From the NCBI GenBank assembly GCA_950295325.1, contig OX485804.1:2666001-2730000 (forward strand): a stretch of DNA of 64,000 nucleotides. The letters are read 5' to 3'. Origin of the DNA: Polytrichum commune. Taxonomy: Eukaryota; Streptophyta; Polytrichopsida; Polytrichales; Polytrichaceae. Below, piece after piece: positions 12,250 to 24,029 of this stretch. Position 1 is the first letter of the stretch, and each line of letters opens with the position of its first letter. The notes beneath the pieces were generated by a model. The model saw nothing but the letters and a program-made list of their open reading frames with translations. It was not told the DNA's origin and ran no database searches. The position numbers and the translations under genes were made by a program.

Positions 12250-14950
12250 GCTACATGTTGAGTTTAGAAGCAATGAAGGTGTTGAGCTTGTGATTTTTTG
12301 TGAAGTTTAGGGTGACTACATTTAGATGAATTAAAGGGAGTATTTGGCAATTGCACATAACCTATGTGTTAATTTGGGTGGTGACATTTAATTGTAAATG
12401 GAAGAAATCTAAGGTTACATGTATACTTTCATAAGGTGAACAATGGCCCCACATCTTAAATAGTAAGCAAACAAGTGGCCCCGTGTCTATATTTGCACTA
12501 TAGATGTAGCCACACACATCACAAACTAAAGGGGAAGTTGGCTATATATTGGAACTGAACAAACCCATTGAAATTGATAGCACAAAATAAATTGCATCGG
12601 CCCCTTAATCCTCTAGAAGTTTTGGAATCCAAAGTTCAACTAAGGTAGAGGGTGCTTAAACCAACACTTTAAGCTATTGCACATACATATGGCTATGTGG
12701 TTGATATATAAAATATATATTCATATTAGCCTTTGGGCTAAACATAGGTATCAAGAAAGAAAAAATATTTTTAGTCTCAATTGATCATTCGATGAATATT
12801 CAAAGTCAAAACTACTAGCTTCCTTAAACCAATATATAGGACCTGTGTATGGCAACCTCACATATGATGAGGACCCCACCTTCATTGCCTAGAACCAACA
12901 CAACATAGTTGGGTACTAGACCCAAACTACATCAAAGCCCAAGTAGTAATGGTATGCAAAGCCACACGGCTACCTCCATGATCCCTCCCGGTTCGCTTGC
13001 AAAACCATCACCTTGCATCCCGGGAACCGACCCCCTTGCATCCCGGGAAAAGACCCTTTTGTGCTTTGTGGGCCTACCTTCTTGGCGTTGTGAATAGAAT
13101 GACTAGAATAGGCATTGACAAGCCACCCTAATCCCACCTTGAACCAACCCGAGATAGAGTGGAGCCCGTTACATACCCTACTTGAAGGTCATGGAGGCCG
13201 CTATGAGGTGGCACCACTAATGGCACCTAAAACCGTCACCCCGTGGCTAGACACTCCTACACCGCCGGGTACCGTTCAAGGTTGTAGAGTGTTGGCAATT
13301 GGGAGGCGTTTATAGGTGTTGGTTTTGGATGGGGTGTTGGTTTTAGCACCCTCTACCTTAGTTTGCAAATGTATGAGAAGATCAACATGCACATATCATA
13401 CATTTCAAGCCCTTAGCAATATCTTAGGCTGCCAAACCTCTAAAACATCAATGTGCACATTGCACCAACTTGCACACATACAAAATGATCAATATTGAAA
13501 CATCATACACTCGAAATATCTAGTGCAGTTCTACACCCCAAAAGATTGGACCATCCCACTTAAACAAGAGAATATACCAAAATGAACATCATTTCTTAAT
13601 AAGAATACTCATATAATCATACATACAAATACAAATAAGCACAAAAGGAGGTTGGCCTTTGCATGAACAAAATTTCATCAAAGGGTCCAAAGTCTGACGC
13701 AGCTAGTGGGTATTAATCTCTCCTACTATTCAATTTCAACTATCAATTCCATACCATCGGAATTCCACTCCTCCAATTATGAATAAAAAACCTCATCATA
13801 CGTAGGTGTATCCTTTATCAAAACACCTTCACTTCATATGGTAAACAACAATCATCAACATTCCACTCCAGGTATTAACATACAATTACACATAAGAGTC
13901 ATCCTTATTCTCAATTTTAGAAATTCATTACTTCAAGAATCCAAATCACTCAATTCATAACATTACTCAGTTGATGAGGGGGTTCACTTGAGGATAATGG
14001 GCTTGGGTGAGGCCCACCACCCATCCCGGTGTCTATGGCGGGTTTCTCAACAAATCACTTTTTGTGTCATGGGCTATCTTGAATTTTTGCTAGAACACCC
14101 AACAACAGTCATGGACTTGGTCACATTTGAATGACTAGGCTCCTAACGACTAGACACCTAAGGATTAATTATGCCTAAACTAATATGTATTGGAACAATC
14201 TATGCATCATAGAAATCGTCGGCTCCAAGTTGTGGTTGGGAAGCAATGGTCTCACATGAGTGGAGGGTAGCAAGGTTGGCTTTCATTGGGATTTTGGCTT
14301 CCTGAAACTTTAAAATCAATTTTCTTTACTTTGGAGGAAGTGCAACTGGGCCCCATCTAGGTGTGCACCCTAGCACCTAAAAATAACCTAGTTGTATAGT
14401 CACCGGGCTAGGCTATGACCCGGGACCTACTAATCATGGCTAAACATGTTTATATTTCCTTTTGGTATGGACAGTTGGCAGCCAAATATGCTTGTATTTG
14501 CAATGCATGTCCGAGGGTCCCACATAACAATTGATAACTATCTGAGGCCCAAACCACACGGGAGGAACTCCAATGAGTTGGATGAATAGCATTGGTTCAA
14601 ATGAGCAAGTGGTTGCCACATGAGGGGAAGTATGGGGAGTGGCAACAATGACTTTTTAGCTTCGGATTTTGCTTTGGATCTTGCTTCGGGATCTACTTGG
14701 CAATAAAGTAGAGTAACATGGCACAATAAATGTAGTTCGCAACTACCGGGCACTAGTGCCCGGAAGTCCCACAATATAAGGAGAAAAATGAGGAAAAGGA
14801 GACTTTTCTTGGGCAAGGTGCCACGTTGGAGGAAGTTGTGAAACTTCCGGTGCCTCTCGTGTGGGAAGGGCCTGAGTAATGTTATGTACTTCCCAGTCTA
14901 TTGCCTTCTCGGACCTATGTCTATCTACCTGATCTCAATCACTGAGTATT
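12250..14950. other. Repeat-rich stretch of the decayed twin
   Basis: No gene recognised, and the expected relic of monooxygenase exon 6 is not visible. It contains a local duplication (CCTTGCATCCCGGGAA at about 13012 and 13034) and a perfect 18-bp palindrome, CCGGGCACTAGTGCCCGG, at 14746-14763. Short open frames here have no recognisable product. Confidence 0.4.
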
Positions 14951-14959
14951 GGTGATACT

Positions 14960-15240
14960 TTTATAATCCATAGTGGTATTGCATCCGCGAGTTTAATGTG
15001 TAATACTAGTACATTATAATCATGTAATTTGAGTCGCTGCCCCAGGACGGCATTGTACACAATCCAAAGACTCATCTCTCAAAGATGCCTGTCATAAAAG
15101 TGGGGTGTTGATCTGCGGCACTCTCGACATGAATAACTAAAAAAAGAAATTGTCACTGGTGTGTAATCAGTCAGAGATAGAAAGGTCACTGCAACCGCCC
15201 TGAATGCATGGGCCTGAGAAGAAAGGCTCATCTGACATGG
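14960..15240. repeat. Duplicated intron sequence matching 28340-28905
   Basis: Blocks ATAATCATGTA, GCATTGTACACA, AGTGGGG/AGTGGAC, TAATCAGTC and GAGAAGAAAGG occur in the same order at 28340-28500 and 28810-28905. In the intact copy exon 5 follows shortly afterwards; here it is missing and a dispersed repeat takes its place. Confidence 0.75.
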
Positions 15241-15242
15241 AT

Positions 15243-15485
15243 GACTCTTAAATGGTTGCTTTTTCCAACTAGACCACTTCTCCTAGGATATGAAACACGC
15301 TATTAGTACGAAATGGTTAACAAATCCAAATCGAGGTTGTAGCTGCTTTCTTTATAATTTTGGAGCTCATATGAATATCTAATTCATTACCAAAAGTGAA
15401 GATTCTCACGCTCATTAAATGGTTAATATACAATTGCCCCCAATTCTGTTGACTATGGAACCTAGAATGGTTCTCATATTTTGAT
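15243..15485 (-). repeat. Dispersed repeat family, copy
   Basis: Shares CTTAAATGGTT, CCTAGGATATGAAACA, AAATCCAAAT and GGAGCTCAT with copies at 24030-24200, 18585-18720, 38280-38660, 41830-42170, 52140-52420 and part of 27180-27350. It sits inside the decayed twin where intact exon 5 would be expected. Confidence 0.7.
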
Positions 15486-15744
15486 TCACAAGATGTGCAT
15501 ATGACAGCAATTTTATGTCACGAAATCAACACACTTGCATTTCAATGTCAATCTCAGTGAGACCCAAGTAGCTTAGATCCCATGAGAAAAGATGTGGAAA
15601 CCGACATCGCGGAAGCTTCCACAATCCAAAGATGTTTGACATAGAGATGCACAAGAAGGTGGTGTATGTTACCAAAAACATGACGAAAAATAATTAACAT
15701 GCCTACATTTGAATGTCAAACTGTGTGAAGTTCTAATGGATTGG

Positions 15745-15966
15745 AACTCATGTGAAACTGACTCTCCACTTACCCAGGGCAAAGACAAGATGAACACCTT
15801 CAGGAACTGGCAGAGGAGCACACCTCGACTGGTGACTGAGATGTCAAGGAGTTCCACAGGTAACATGGCAGGTAACTTTTCGATGAGCACTGAAAGGATC
15901 AGGAACTGCATGTTTGTCTTTTCAGCTTCAGCCATGTGGATTGATCACGAGCAGCACCCTCTCCCA
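15745..15966 (-). pseudogene. Relic of monooxygenase exon 4 (decayed twin)
   Basis: Matches intact exon 4 (29746-29947). The minus strand retains EDSVGEGAARDQSTWLKL, against EDSVSEGAARDQSTWLKL in the intact exon. A frameshift and deletion follow, so the rest is read in another frame. The GAG|GTGTGC donor is still present. Flanking intron also aligns (15490-15790 with 29390-29720; 16020-16370 with 30100-30690). Confidence 0.85.
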
Positions 15967-16309
15967 CTGAATCTTCTAATTTCGTCACCCTGGTGTATAC
16001 ACGCAGCGCAGTGAATTTATAATCAGAAACCGTAAAATAAAGAATCAAGAGAGTTAATGGATCCAGAGCTTTTCGAGGTTACATCACTCAATACAAAGTA
16101 ATATCAAACTAGAAATCTCAATAGAAAACAAGTCACACATGATGAGGTTGTAGCCAAATGGTGGCAAACCATTTCACCAGTTGGAGCTATTCACAACAAT
16201 CTGCATAGAGAAAGTCAACTAGCTAAGACATCCCCATTCACATTCATCATCAGTTCTCGACAGTGGCTTCTTGTCTTGAGTTTCTGCTATATCTCTAGTG
16301 TTCAGGAGG

Positions 16310-16375
16310 TATCACCTGAAAGTGTGCACAGCTTCTTCGGAGAGTCCAGGCGGTCCACCAGAAGAGGCAGTTCTG
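16310..16375 (-). pseudogene. Fragment of monooxygenase exon 3 end
   Basis: The block CACCTGAAAGTGTGCACAGC is close to CACCTAAAAGCGTGCACAGC at 30616, which is the donor end of intact exon 3. Similarity fades within about 60 bp, so the dinucleotide-binding DG-motif part of the exon is lost. Confidence 0.7.
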
Positions 16376-18350
16376 CATCATACATCTGAAAGTTCCATGG
16401 ATTCAAGTGAGTTCATCCTCTGAAACTCTCGAGCAGGCTTGCAAGTTTGACCTTTCTGGGCTACTTTGCTTTCTCTTCAAAAATCGCTGCTTGTGTGTCC
16501 TGTTTCTTTTTGCCCCTTTCTACATCTTGTATGAATGTGTAAGTTGAGAGCACTCATGTATACTTTTCATTTGCAAATGTTGCCCTTGGATCATTTAAAA
16601 GTTAAAATTCCACAAGTACAAGTGCTCCACATAAGTCACTTTGTAAAAAAATCTTGAATTGTATTGAACAGAGAAGATGCTGAAGTTTTGAATGATCTGC
16701 CAATTGTTTTCATGAATGTCCGGTTTTAAGTTCATTCAAAGAGAATTTAAGGGCGTTTTTCTACCAAGACCATGTCTAACAGAATCACTGTAAAACGATT
16801 GTCTCAATTATCTGCTTTCAAAGTTTCTGGGGCCAACGCCTCATGCTCGTCGCACCCATAAAATTTATACATAATAATCATAAATATTTTTTGGCCACTA
16901 ACTAGAGAGAGAGAGAGAATCCTGTAAAGTCCTCGGTGACTCGACTTCTGAGGGTCTCAAAGGGATGAACAATGAAGTAATTAGTGAGCAATGAAGGTTT
17001 TGAAAACAGTCGGGCTTTGTGGGCAGGATGAGCATCCGGCTTTGCTCTCAGTAATTTTAGAGTGATCGTTGGAATCACTTTTAGATAATGCAATGTGGCC
17101 ATGAATTTTTCAATGGTATCGCAGTTTAGTGGATGTGAGACCACACTATTAATTAAATAGATTGTACTTACACTTAAGAGATTTAACGTGTCATGGTCTG
17201 CTGCAAATTTTATTAGGCATACTGGAAAGAAACAGCGATTTCTAGTAAATTGCAAAAACTTTATCTATCATGGCAATGTAGGATCCAAGTATACTTGGTG
17301 ACACGACATCCACAGTATCATTAGTTGAAATGAGTGTTACAAGTAGCTGGGGGCCAAAATCCACACTATTTGTAAAATCTACCCTAAATAATGAATATGT
17401 GTGTCTTTCAAACAGTTCAGTAATTGCACATTTTTTGCTTCTTCTAATTTAGTTTTCTTGAAAGGTGAGTCCCAGATTCATTCTAGCATCCAACTTTAAA
17501 TTGGGAGAAAAATCAGATACATTAATCAATCCCGGGAATGTTGCATCTCTGGCTTCATTTTGGTGTTAGCTATGTATGATGTGCGAAAATAATCACCAGG
17601 AAATCTGAAGTAAGGGGGTGAAATAGAATCTTAAAATAAAACAGAAAGAAAATTTGTTGTTTGGGTTAGGTCGTCTAAGAGAATTTCCTTGTTTATAGCA
17701 AAGTCCGGGCACCATCCTGGCCTATATAGAAGGTCAAAGGCCGTTACTTGTGGCTCTTGCATTCCTAGCGACTTCTTTTGCCCTAGAGTTTTCTGATTGT
17801 CTGTTCAGTTTTTACTTAACATCGATACCTTATACATTGACTTTGTCTCTCCAGAGTAGGTTGCATGTGATGGAGATATCAAGTCGAGGATGCATGCGAC
17901 GTTTTTTTCTGTCATCAATATTGAACCATCAAACCTGAATGAGTTCCACTGTGAACATGTGGTCCTACTGGGAATCCTAAAAGTTCCTTATATATCGGGA
18001 TTCATATTTTAGAGTCCAAGTGGCTTGGTGTGCAAGATGCAGAAGCTTGGATTGGTAGTGTGAAAGTGAAAAAAATCCCTTTTCGTGTCCCAGTAAGTGG
18101 ACTTTGGGGTTGAAATTACAAGCTGGCTCACCTGGGGCCTGCTAACTGGGTCGGAAATGATTTTTCAGGGTTTTATGTTCATAATAGGGTTTGCTGAGAA
18201 CATCCCCACTCCATAAGGATGAAGTTGTGGTATGCCCGATCTCTAGTTTCTCTCCTATTACAAATTAAGCTTAGGTGTGCTGTCCCCGGCCACAAGCCTG
18301 GGACACCACACCTAGTTTTGCGATTGGAGGAGGTTGAGACACATTCAGGT

Positions 18351-18536
18351 GGGTCCGAGATGACCTCAAAACTACCGGACGATGGTGGAGAGATACCCAA
18401 ATCTCAAGGAAGAGGTTGGCGGTTCGAATCCCGGCTGTGAAATCTCCTCTCTACTTGACGGAAATCTTGCCAGGTGGTCAACCGCCTCCTGTGCTTTGGC
18501 GTTCGCCTATCGGCCTTCTGTCTCAAAAGAAGAAGA
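18351..18536 (+). mobile_element. tRNA-derived SINE with 14-bp target duplication
   Basis: An insert of 186 bp lies between two identical copies of AGACACATTCAGGT (18337-18350 and 18537-18550). It carries a perfect RNA polymerase III B box, GGTTCGAATCC, at 18421-18431 and an A-box-like TGGTGGAGAG at about 18383. The 3' end is a short AAG-rich tail (AAAAGAAGAAGA). Direct repeats, internal promoter and simple tail together identify a short interspersed element. The long open frames on both strands here are chance readings through it. Confidence 0.88.
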
Positions 18537-18584
18537 AGACACATTCAGGTAGATATGTGTTAGTCACTTTTCTCAGTGCACCCA

Positions 18585-18740
18585 CCTCTCAAAGAATATG
18601 AAACCCTGCAATTGATACAAGGTGATTAGCAAATCCAAATGTGCTTGTACTCATTTGTGTCGTAATTTTTGGAGCTCATATTAATATCTGATTCACTATC
18701 ATAGTGGCAATTCTCATGCGAATATTGCCTCCGGTCTTGT
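18585..18740 (-). repeat. Dispersed repeat family, partial copy
   Basis: Shares ATGAAACC, TTAGCAAATCCAAAT, TTTTTGGAGCTCATA and ATCTGATTCA with the copies at 15243-15485 and 24030-24200. Confidence 0.6.
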
Positions 18741-19568
18741 GATGATTACTTTAAAACGTACTTTCAATTGCTAGCATGTGAAGTATTGAACTTACACACA
18801 CAGATGCACATGCATATGGTCATTCTCTCTACAGCTCCAGAGAAAATGGACATTTTAAATTATGAGATTGTATTAAGCTACATGAATAGGGATTATATAT
18901 GTATTGGCTAATTAATATTTCTCTTGCAGTTTGTTATGTCTTTAGTGTATTACTGGCTTATAATGATAATGTCTTCTATTTTGCAGTGTAACTCTGTAGG
19001 ACAACTATTCCACATTACATCAGATTGTGGCACATAAGAATGGTGATTTAGCCATTGGACATCTCATTGAGCTGATTCAATCCTTCCTCAAAATTTTCAA
19101 GTTTATCCGCTACAAATTTGCGTCAACTTAGCATTTTAATGTTGTCAAGTAGTGCATGAAAGTTACAACGTAACGAGATGGATGGATGTGTCACTTGCAA
19201 TTCCTTGAATGGATACAAAGTATATTGTATTTCCTTGTTACAATTTTCTTGTATTGGCATAGCCCATTACTGGACTGTTTGTAGGTCAGTAAATAAATAT
19301 GACTTCATGTGCTGTTGCTGTATATATTTGTGCTCAATGTGAACATATTAATTCAGGGCCATGTAGAGATGGGAAAATTCAGTCTTTGTTTGAAATATAA
19401 AATGTTAGTGTAACGTGTCGCATGTTACAATCTTTTTACTGCATTTTTATTCTATTTCCTCTTTAGTTGTGACAGGGCGAAGTATATTTGTGTGTAATCG
19501 CTTTGTCACCTATGGCGGGCATGGCTGTTTTGTTTATGGCCATTGACTTGCATTGCCGTTTGCAGAAT

Positions 19569-20790
19569 ATGGACCGCCGGCCACGAGTGCCCGCACCAGA
19601 AGAGGACGAGATGACATACTACGTCAACATGGACTCTGCCGGCTGGCTGGAGCAACACGTGAGGAGGTGTGTGTATATCGAGTTGAAGCTAGAGTGCGTC
19701 CGCAACCGCTCACGGGATGTCGGAAAGGCCAGAGATGATTGGTTGTATTTATACTGCAGAGGATTTTTTCCCAATTAGTTACGGCTTAACAATCACCGCA
19801 TTGCAGGTTTAGCATGTGGACCCGTTCATTCAAATGGCTTAAGGTGGGAACTCCTTGTCTACCCCAATTTAAAGACCGCGAAACAAGGCAAAGATCTGAA
19901 GGTTACTTTGCAACGTGGTAATGGTGAAGTGTGGGTCAACCTCCACGATAATGCAGTCTTGTTGGAATTGAAAAACGCAGTTTACCCTCCCCTCGGAGCG
20001 ACAGTGCATGAGCGCTGGTTTATGGAGCCTACAATCGAGACCTTGAAGGCTTGCCCAACCCCAGCAACAGAATGTCGGTCGCACCCTAAACCAAGGACGT
20101 CACTCCCTCGTAGGCCTAATACCGCCGCGCCATCAACCTTCGTCGACCTACAAGACGACAATAATGTCGATGACGAGCATGAAGTAGCCCCTCCCCGAAC
20201 CAACAAGCGTTCTTATGCTGAGATGGCGGAGGAACACCAAGTTTTTCGGAGAACCCATATGAAACGAAACCCTTAACACGGGCGGCAGAGTGTTAATGGA
20301 GATCGGGCCACACCGAACTCAATACGAGCTGCGCATCCACCAAAAGTTGGCCGCGAAGGACCTCCTCCCCATCCCATTCGCGTGACATCAATTGCAACTC
20401 GTAGTCCTTCGCCAAACATGGATGTCTTTCTGCCTGTTCGCTCTCCTGCTGTAAATGTGCCGCCCGATGTACCTCTACCATCTGCTATCCCTTCAGATGA
20501 TATGGTATTGGAGCTTCGAAGGGATCGACATACTCTCCACATGCGAGCCGTAAACGCAACGCGGGGGTCCGTGAAGATGGACAACCCTAAACCAGCTTTG
20601 AGGCCCCCAGTACAACCTCCGGGGTTATTCCATTTGATGGCATGTGGTTTGTTGACGTTTGATTTGGAGTGTGGTGAATTTCAGGCCTTTGAGGATGAGA
20701 TGCAGAAATAGAACAATGACCCCGCATTTACGGACACGATGTTTGCGGTTTATGACAGATTTTATTCTCCTTCGTATCAGGTACAAGTGT
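19569..20790 (+). pseudogene. Decayed transposon-type coding region
   Basis: One exon (ATG at 19569, MDRRPRVPAPEEDEM...) could splice near 19760 to an acceptor at about 19806 (TTGCAG). The frame then runs LACGPVHSNGLRWELL onwards for some 300 codons. It is interrupted by TAA at 20274 and TAG at 20709, yet stays open in the same frame between and after them, ending in DRFYSPSYQ before GTACAAG. It is richer in GC than its surroundings, has a basic/proline-rich middle (SHPKPRTSLPRRP) and no recognised domain. Open frame across stops suggests a recently mobile element's accessory protein; the family is unknown to me. Confidence 0.5.
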
Positions 20791-22194
20791 TGTGTTTTTC
20801 GTAACAATGGCTCATGTGGTTTAGGAGACTGCTCACCGTGTCGTGATGTGGACCGGCTACTAGTTAAAATTTAGGCATTTTTATATGTTATTATTATTTA
20901 AAAATAAAGATTGATATGATGATCTAAGTTAGTTGTTTAAATTGAGAACCGGTCTTAAGTTTAAGACCGAGTGACTTGGTAGAAGGATGTAGTAGGTAGG
21001 ATTTGCGAATGATAGGATTTACTGGCGGTGGCCGTTATCTAACCACCTAGGGACTCTAGAAGGCCTAATCCAAATTTTCCTATTGGCATGCCGAATAAGC
21101 CTTTAATCCAAAACTTTCATATTTCTAGCGGGATAAGCATTTTAGAAGCCTTTAACCCAAAGGTCTCCGATTAGTTAACCGTTTAGAGGTTCTAAAAGTC
21201 ATTGTCCCAAAGGTATGCTATGGGCCGAAGGGGGCAAAGTAGAAGAATATTTAAGGGGTGTTAGAAGGATGTTGAGGCGAGAAGTTAGCATTTGAAGTTC
21301 ATACTTGTATAAACTTGGAGAAACTTTGAACATTTTGAGATAAAAAAATGTTTAAGAAGCTCTACTATACTTGAGGGTGTAGGAGTCAGAGTTTTAGGTA
21401 GAATAGATTGCACTAAGTGCACTATTTGTATTGTTTTATTAGTTATGAAGTGAGCAGAATTTTGGAGTGAAGAATTTTATAAATTGTGGATGATTGGCGT
21501 GTACGATTGAGATGAAAATCTGAGAGAATATTCCTTGTGAGATATAAGTGTTGAGGTAAAAATTTAAAAACTTCAGTCTTTCGGAAAAAAAAAGTTGTAA
21601 GAAATTGAAGTGAAGAGTGTCTAGAAACAAAGGCAACTAAGAGAACAAGGTTAGAAAATATAGATCTTTTAGAATATTATAGCAATGGCTACAAAAATTG
21701 GACACTACCTTTTGATCTTTCATATCTATAGTGTGTAAAAATTTGAGGGTGATTGGACTTAAATGTTAGAAGTTATAAGAGTTTTAATAACCGGATGTTA
21801 TAACACAACATTTATGCTAGGAAGGTAGTGTTAGTAAATCATGCATAACTTTTTGGTTTAAGCTGTGTTTGTGCTACATTTTGGTGTGTGAACTTTTAGT
21901 AAGGTATTCAATAAGTGTACCAAGTTTCATTTGAAGTGTGTGAGTTAGTTGAAAATTATGCTATTCTGAAGTATGTTAGAACAACATTGAGAGGAATTTA
22001 TAAGAAGGGTGTAGGAGAAAGGGAAAATACTAGAAACATTTTAAACACTACCATAAAAAGAAGCCCATGCTTACCGGATAGTATACAATCCTCTTGACAG
22101 CGGAATGCCGTTCATATTTTGTCTCTGTTATGTGTTTGTAACATGTGTTCAGGGTACTACTGTCCTTCTAACATGACATGGTCATTTTGATGCA

Positions 22195-22830
22195 GGCCAA
22201 ACCAGAAGTAACAACAGCAATCACGCAGATAGTCGCGGATGTTATTAGCAAGATTCATGACGCCCCCGTTGTAGCCATAGATATTATTGCTATAGTCGCT
22301 TATGTCCAGGACATATTTCTGAGGCGGGAGGCGGTGAAACAACGATAACAATGGAAGGACGACCGTCAAAAAAAGATTGGCAAAGCTATTGCCAAGGCCA
22401 TGAAGCAATGAGATGACGATAATTACCCGCGCATGCTGCAAGCTACTTGGAGTTGGCACTTTTTTTATCCCTTCTTTGTAACCAATCTTATTTGCGCCAC
22501 CTTCAGACTTGCATACTGTGTTTTTGCAACATTCTCATGTGAGAAGGGTCTACCCTATGCCTTGGTCCGTTCTTCTTCTTCGTTCTTTTTTGAAGTTTTA
22601 CACCTATTGCCCCTCTACTATCGCACCCTTGGGACGGGCTCACTGATGCGAACGTTACGAAGTGGCTGAAGCTCGCGGAAATAGTCGGTGGATTCGGCTC
22701 ACATGCTTGGCAAGTGGCAACGGCGTATTTAAAAGAAGAAGGTTTCATCTTATTTGCAGGAGCTAGGCCGGTGGATTCACATAAGCAATGGGTTGCAGAT
22801 GTGCAGTGTGACGGATTCGTATGCACATAG
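22195..22830 (+). pseudogene. Second decayed transposon-type coding region
   Basis: After an acceptor-like TGCAG at 22192-22196 the plus strand reads AKPEVTTAITQIVADVISK and on through two stops (about 22346 and 22409). Another frame later reads VTKWLKLAEIVGGFGSHAWQ. It may belong to the element at 19569-20790. No domain recognised, and the frames are broken. Confidence 0.35.
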
Positions 22831-22839
22831 TGTGTGATT

Positions 22840-23009
22840 TTGTGTGATGTTTCCTATACTTTCTTCTAGATTGTCTATGGTTGACATGAGATCTAAGAGA
22901 TGTGAAGAGCGAGATTTCAACAGGTGAGTTGCTCCTCAACAAGAATTGATCTTCCCACCTAGGAGGGATAGAGACTATAGGCATGTGTTTCCAACATGCT
23001 CTGATACCA
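22840..23009 (-). mobile_element. LTR-retrotransposon leader: primer-binding site and gag start
   Basis: Immediately inside the LTR on the minus strand is TGGTATCAGAGC (23009-22998). This complements the 3' end of initiator-methionine tRNA and is the usual Ty1/copia primer-binding site. About 110 bp further an ATG at 22887 opens MSTIDNLEESIGNITQNHT, a plausible gag beginning. The internal part stops making sense near 22840, and no pol or second LTR was found. Confidence 0.75.
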
Positions 23010-23202
23010 TGTAGAAACCTAAGCAGTATTCACTGCTCGGAACGAAACAATTCATTTATTCTGAGGAAGACGATGGTATTTATACAAGTGAGGACCTCGA
23101 TTTCTTGAGGTAACCCTAAAATAAATGGATAACCCTAAGGTAAATATGTTGATGTTAACCGGACACTCTGTGAACTAATAAGTGTGCATAGTGGTTTCAA
23201 CA
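23010..23202 (-). mobile_element. 193-bp 5' long terminal repeat
   Basis: Read on the minus strand it begins TGTTGAAACC and ends GGTTTCTACA, with inverted TG...CA termini. It contains TATAAATA (23084-23077) and AATAAATGAA (23060-23051), a promoter and polyadenylation signal in the right order. The primer-binding site follows directly. The right end abuts sequence matching exon 2/intron 1 of the monooxygenase, so the insertion lies in the decayed twin. Confidence 0.85.
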
Positions 23203-23207
23203 GACTC

Positions 23208-23500
23208 GCCGCTCCTTGTATCTACCACACGTAGAAACACATCAAATCATCAGCATTCCTGTTCCTGGAAATGAGCTGCGAAGACGACTCGCAACTCCGT
23301 TGGTCGTCTGCAATTGATAACCCCGAAACAGATGATCTTGGCAAAAGGAGGGAATTCCTCAACTACACCACCCAAATCTCTCTTACTCTAAGAACACAGA
23401 ATTCATCTCAAATCCCAGGTCAGCCTGCTCATATGCTCCATAATGTAGATAAAATAACCCGTCACATCCTACTCCTGCTTCAATCTCCAACTACTGCACA
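23208..23500 (-). pseudogene. Relic of monooxygenase exon 2 edge and intron 1
   Basis: 23208-23360 is almost identical to 31815-31990 (CTTGTATCTACCACACG, CCTGTTCCTGGAAATGAG, GCGAAGACGACTCGCAACTC). It then jumps to sequence matching 33213-33360 (CACCCAAATCTCTCTTACTC, GCTCATATGCTCCATAATGT). The missing interval corresponds exactly to the intron-1 tandem array plus exon 1 of the intact gene, so the twin lacks the start codon and the GxGxxG motif. Confidence 0.9.
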
Positions 23501-23608
23501 TGATATAGTGCAATCACTGAACATTAGTCATCTGTCACACGAAAATGTACATCCATTGTCGAACATTATTCAGCCGTGCATCTGAGTTCCGTGGACCAGG
23601 AATCGCAG

Positions 23609-24003
23609 GGGCTTGAGTACGGGATCCTAATTACGCTGCTCCAGTTGTTCACATTTTTCCATGGTTCTCGCAGGTTGGAGTCCATCTTCTTTGATGTATA
23701 TTTGGTCAGTGGTCTCCTTGTGTAGTTAGAGAAAATGGTTCATTAGGTTCGGGACTTGGGAGCTAGCGCAAATAGGCGATCAAATCAACTACCCGAACTG
23801 CTGGAGCCGCTATGGCATTCTTTCTTCTGACCTAGTACTACTGTTGATGCGTTTTTATAATTTTTCATAGCTGTACTTTTCCATCTTTGCTGGTTGCGTG
23901 GGGCATTTGATTAAGCTGCCTGTCTCCCAAAGGGATCTCCTTTCTTGTGCAAGGAGCTGACTGTTAGTTAAAAAACGTTTCACGTAATGAAAGTTGTCAG
24001 CTG
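23609..24003 (+). pseudogene. Displaced fragment of the ankyrin gene
   Basis: The plus strand here matches the minus strand of 3405-2770: GGCTTGAGTACGGGAT, ATGGTTCATTAGGTTC, AAATCAACTACC, AAGCTGCCTGT and CTTTCTTGTGCAAGGAGCTG. The ankyrin-coding part of the exon is missing. The copy goes from GCCGCTATGGCATTC straight to intron sequence (TTTCTTCTGACCTAGTAC). It is fused to the monooxygenase relic next door and in opposite coding orientation. Confidence 0.88.
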
Positions 24004-24029
24004 AATGGCACTTAAGAGGTAGATATATC

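Noticed and set aside
18383-18431. Possible tRNA gene (A and B boxes)
   Set aside because: No cloverleaf or acceptor stem can be formed, and a 14-bp target duplication encloses the unit, so it is a SINE.
18179-18601. Open frames on both strands around 18.2-18.6 kb
   Set aside because: They read through the SINE and its flanks; the element's hallmarks explain the sequence better.
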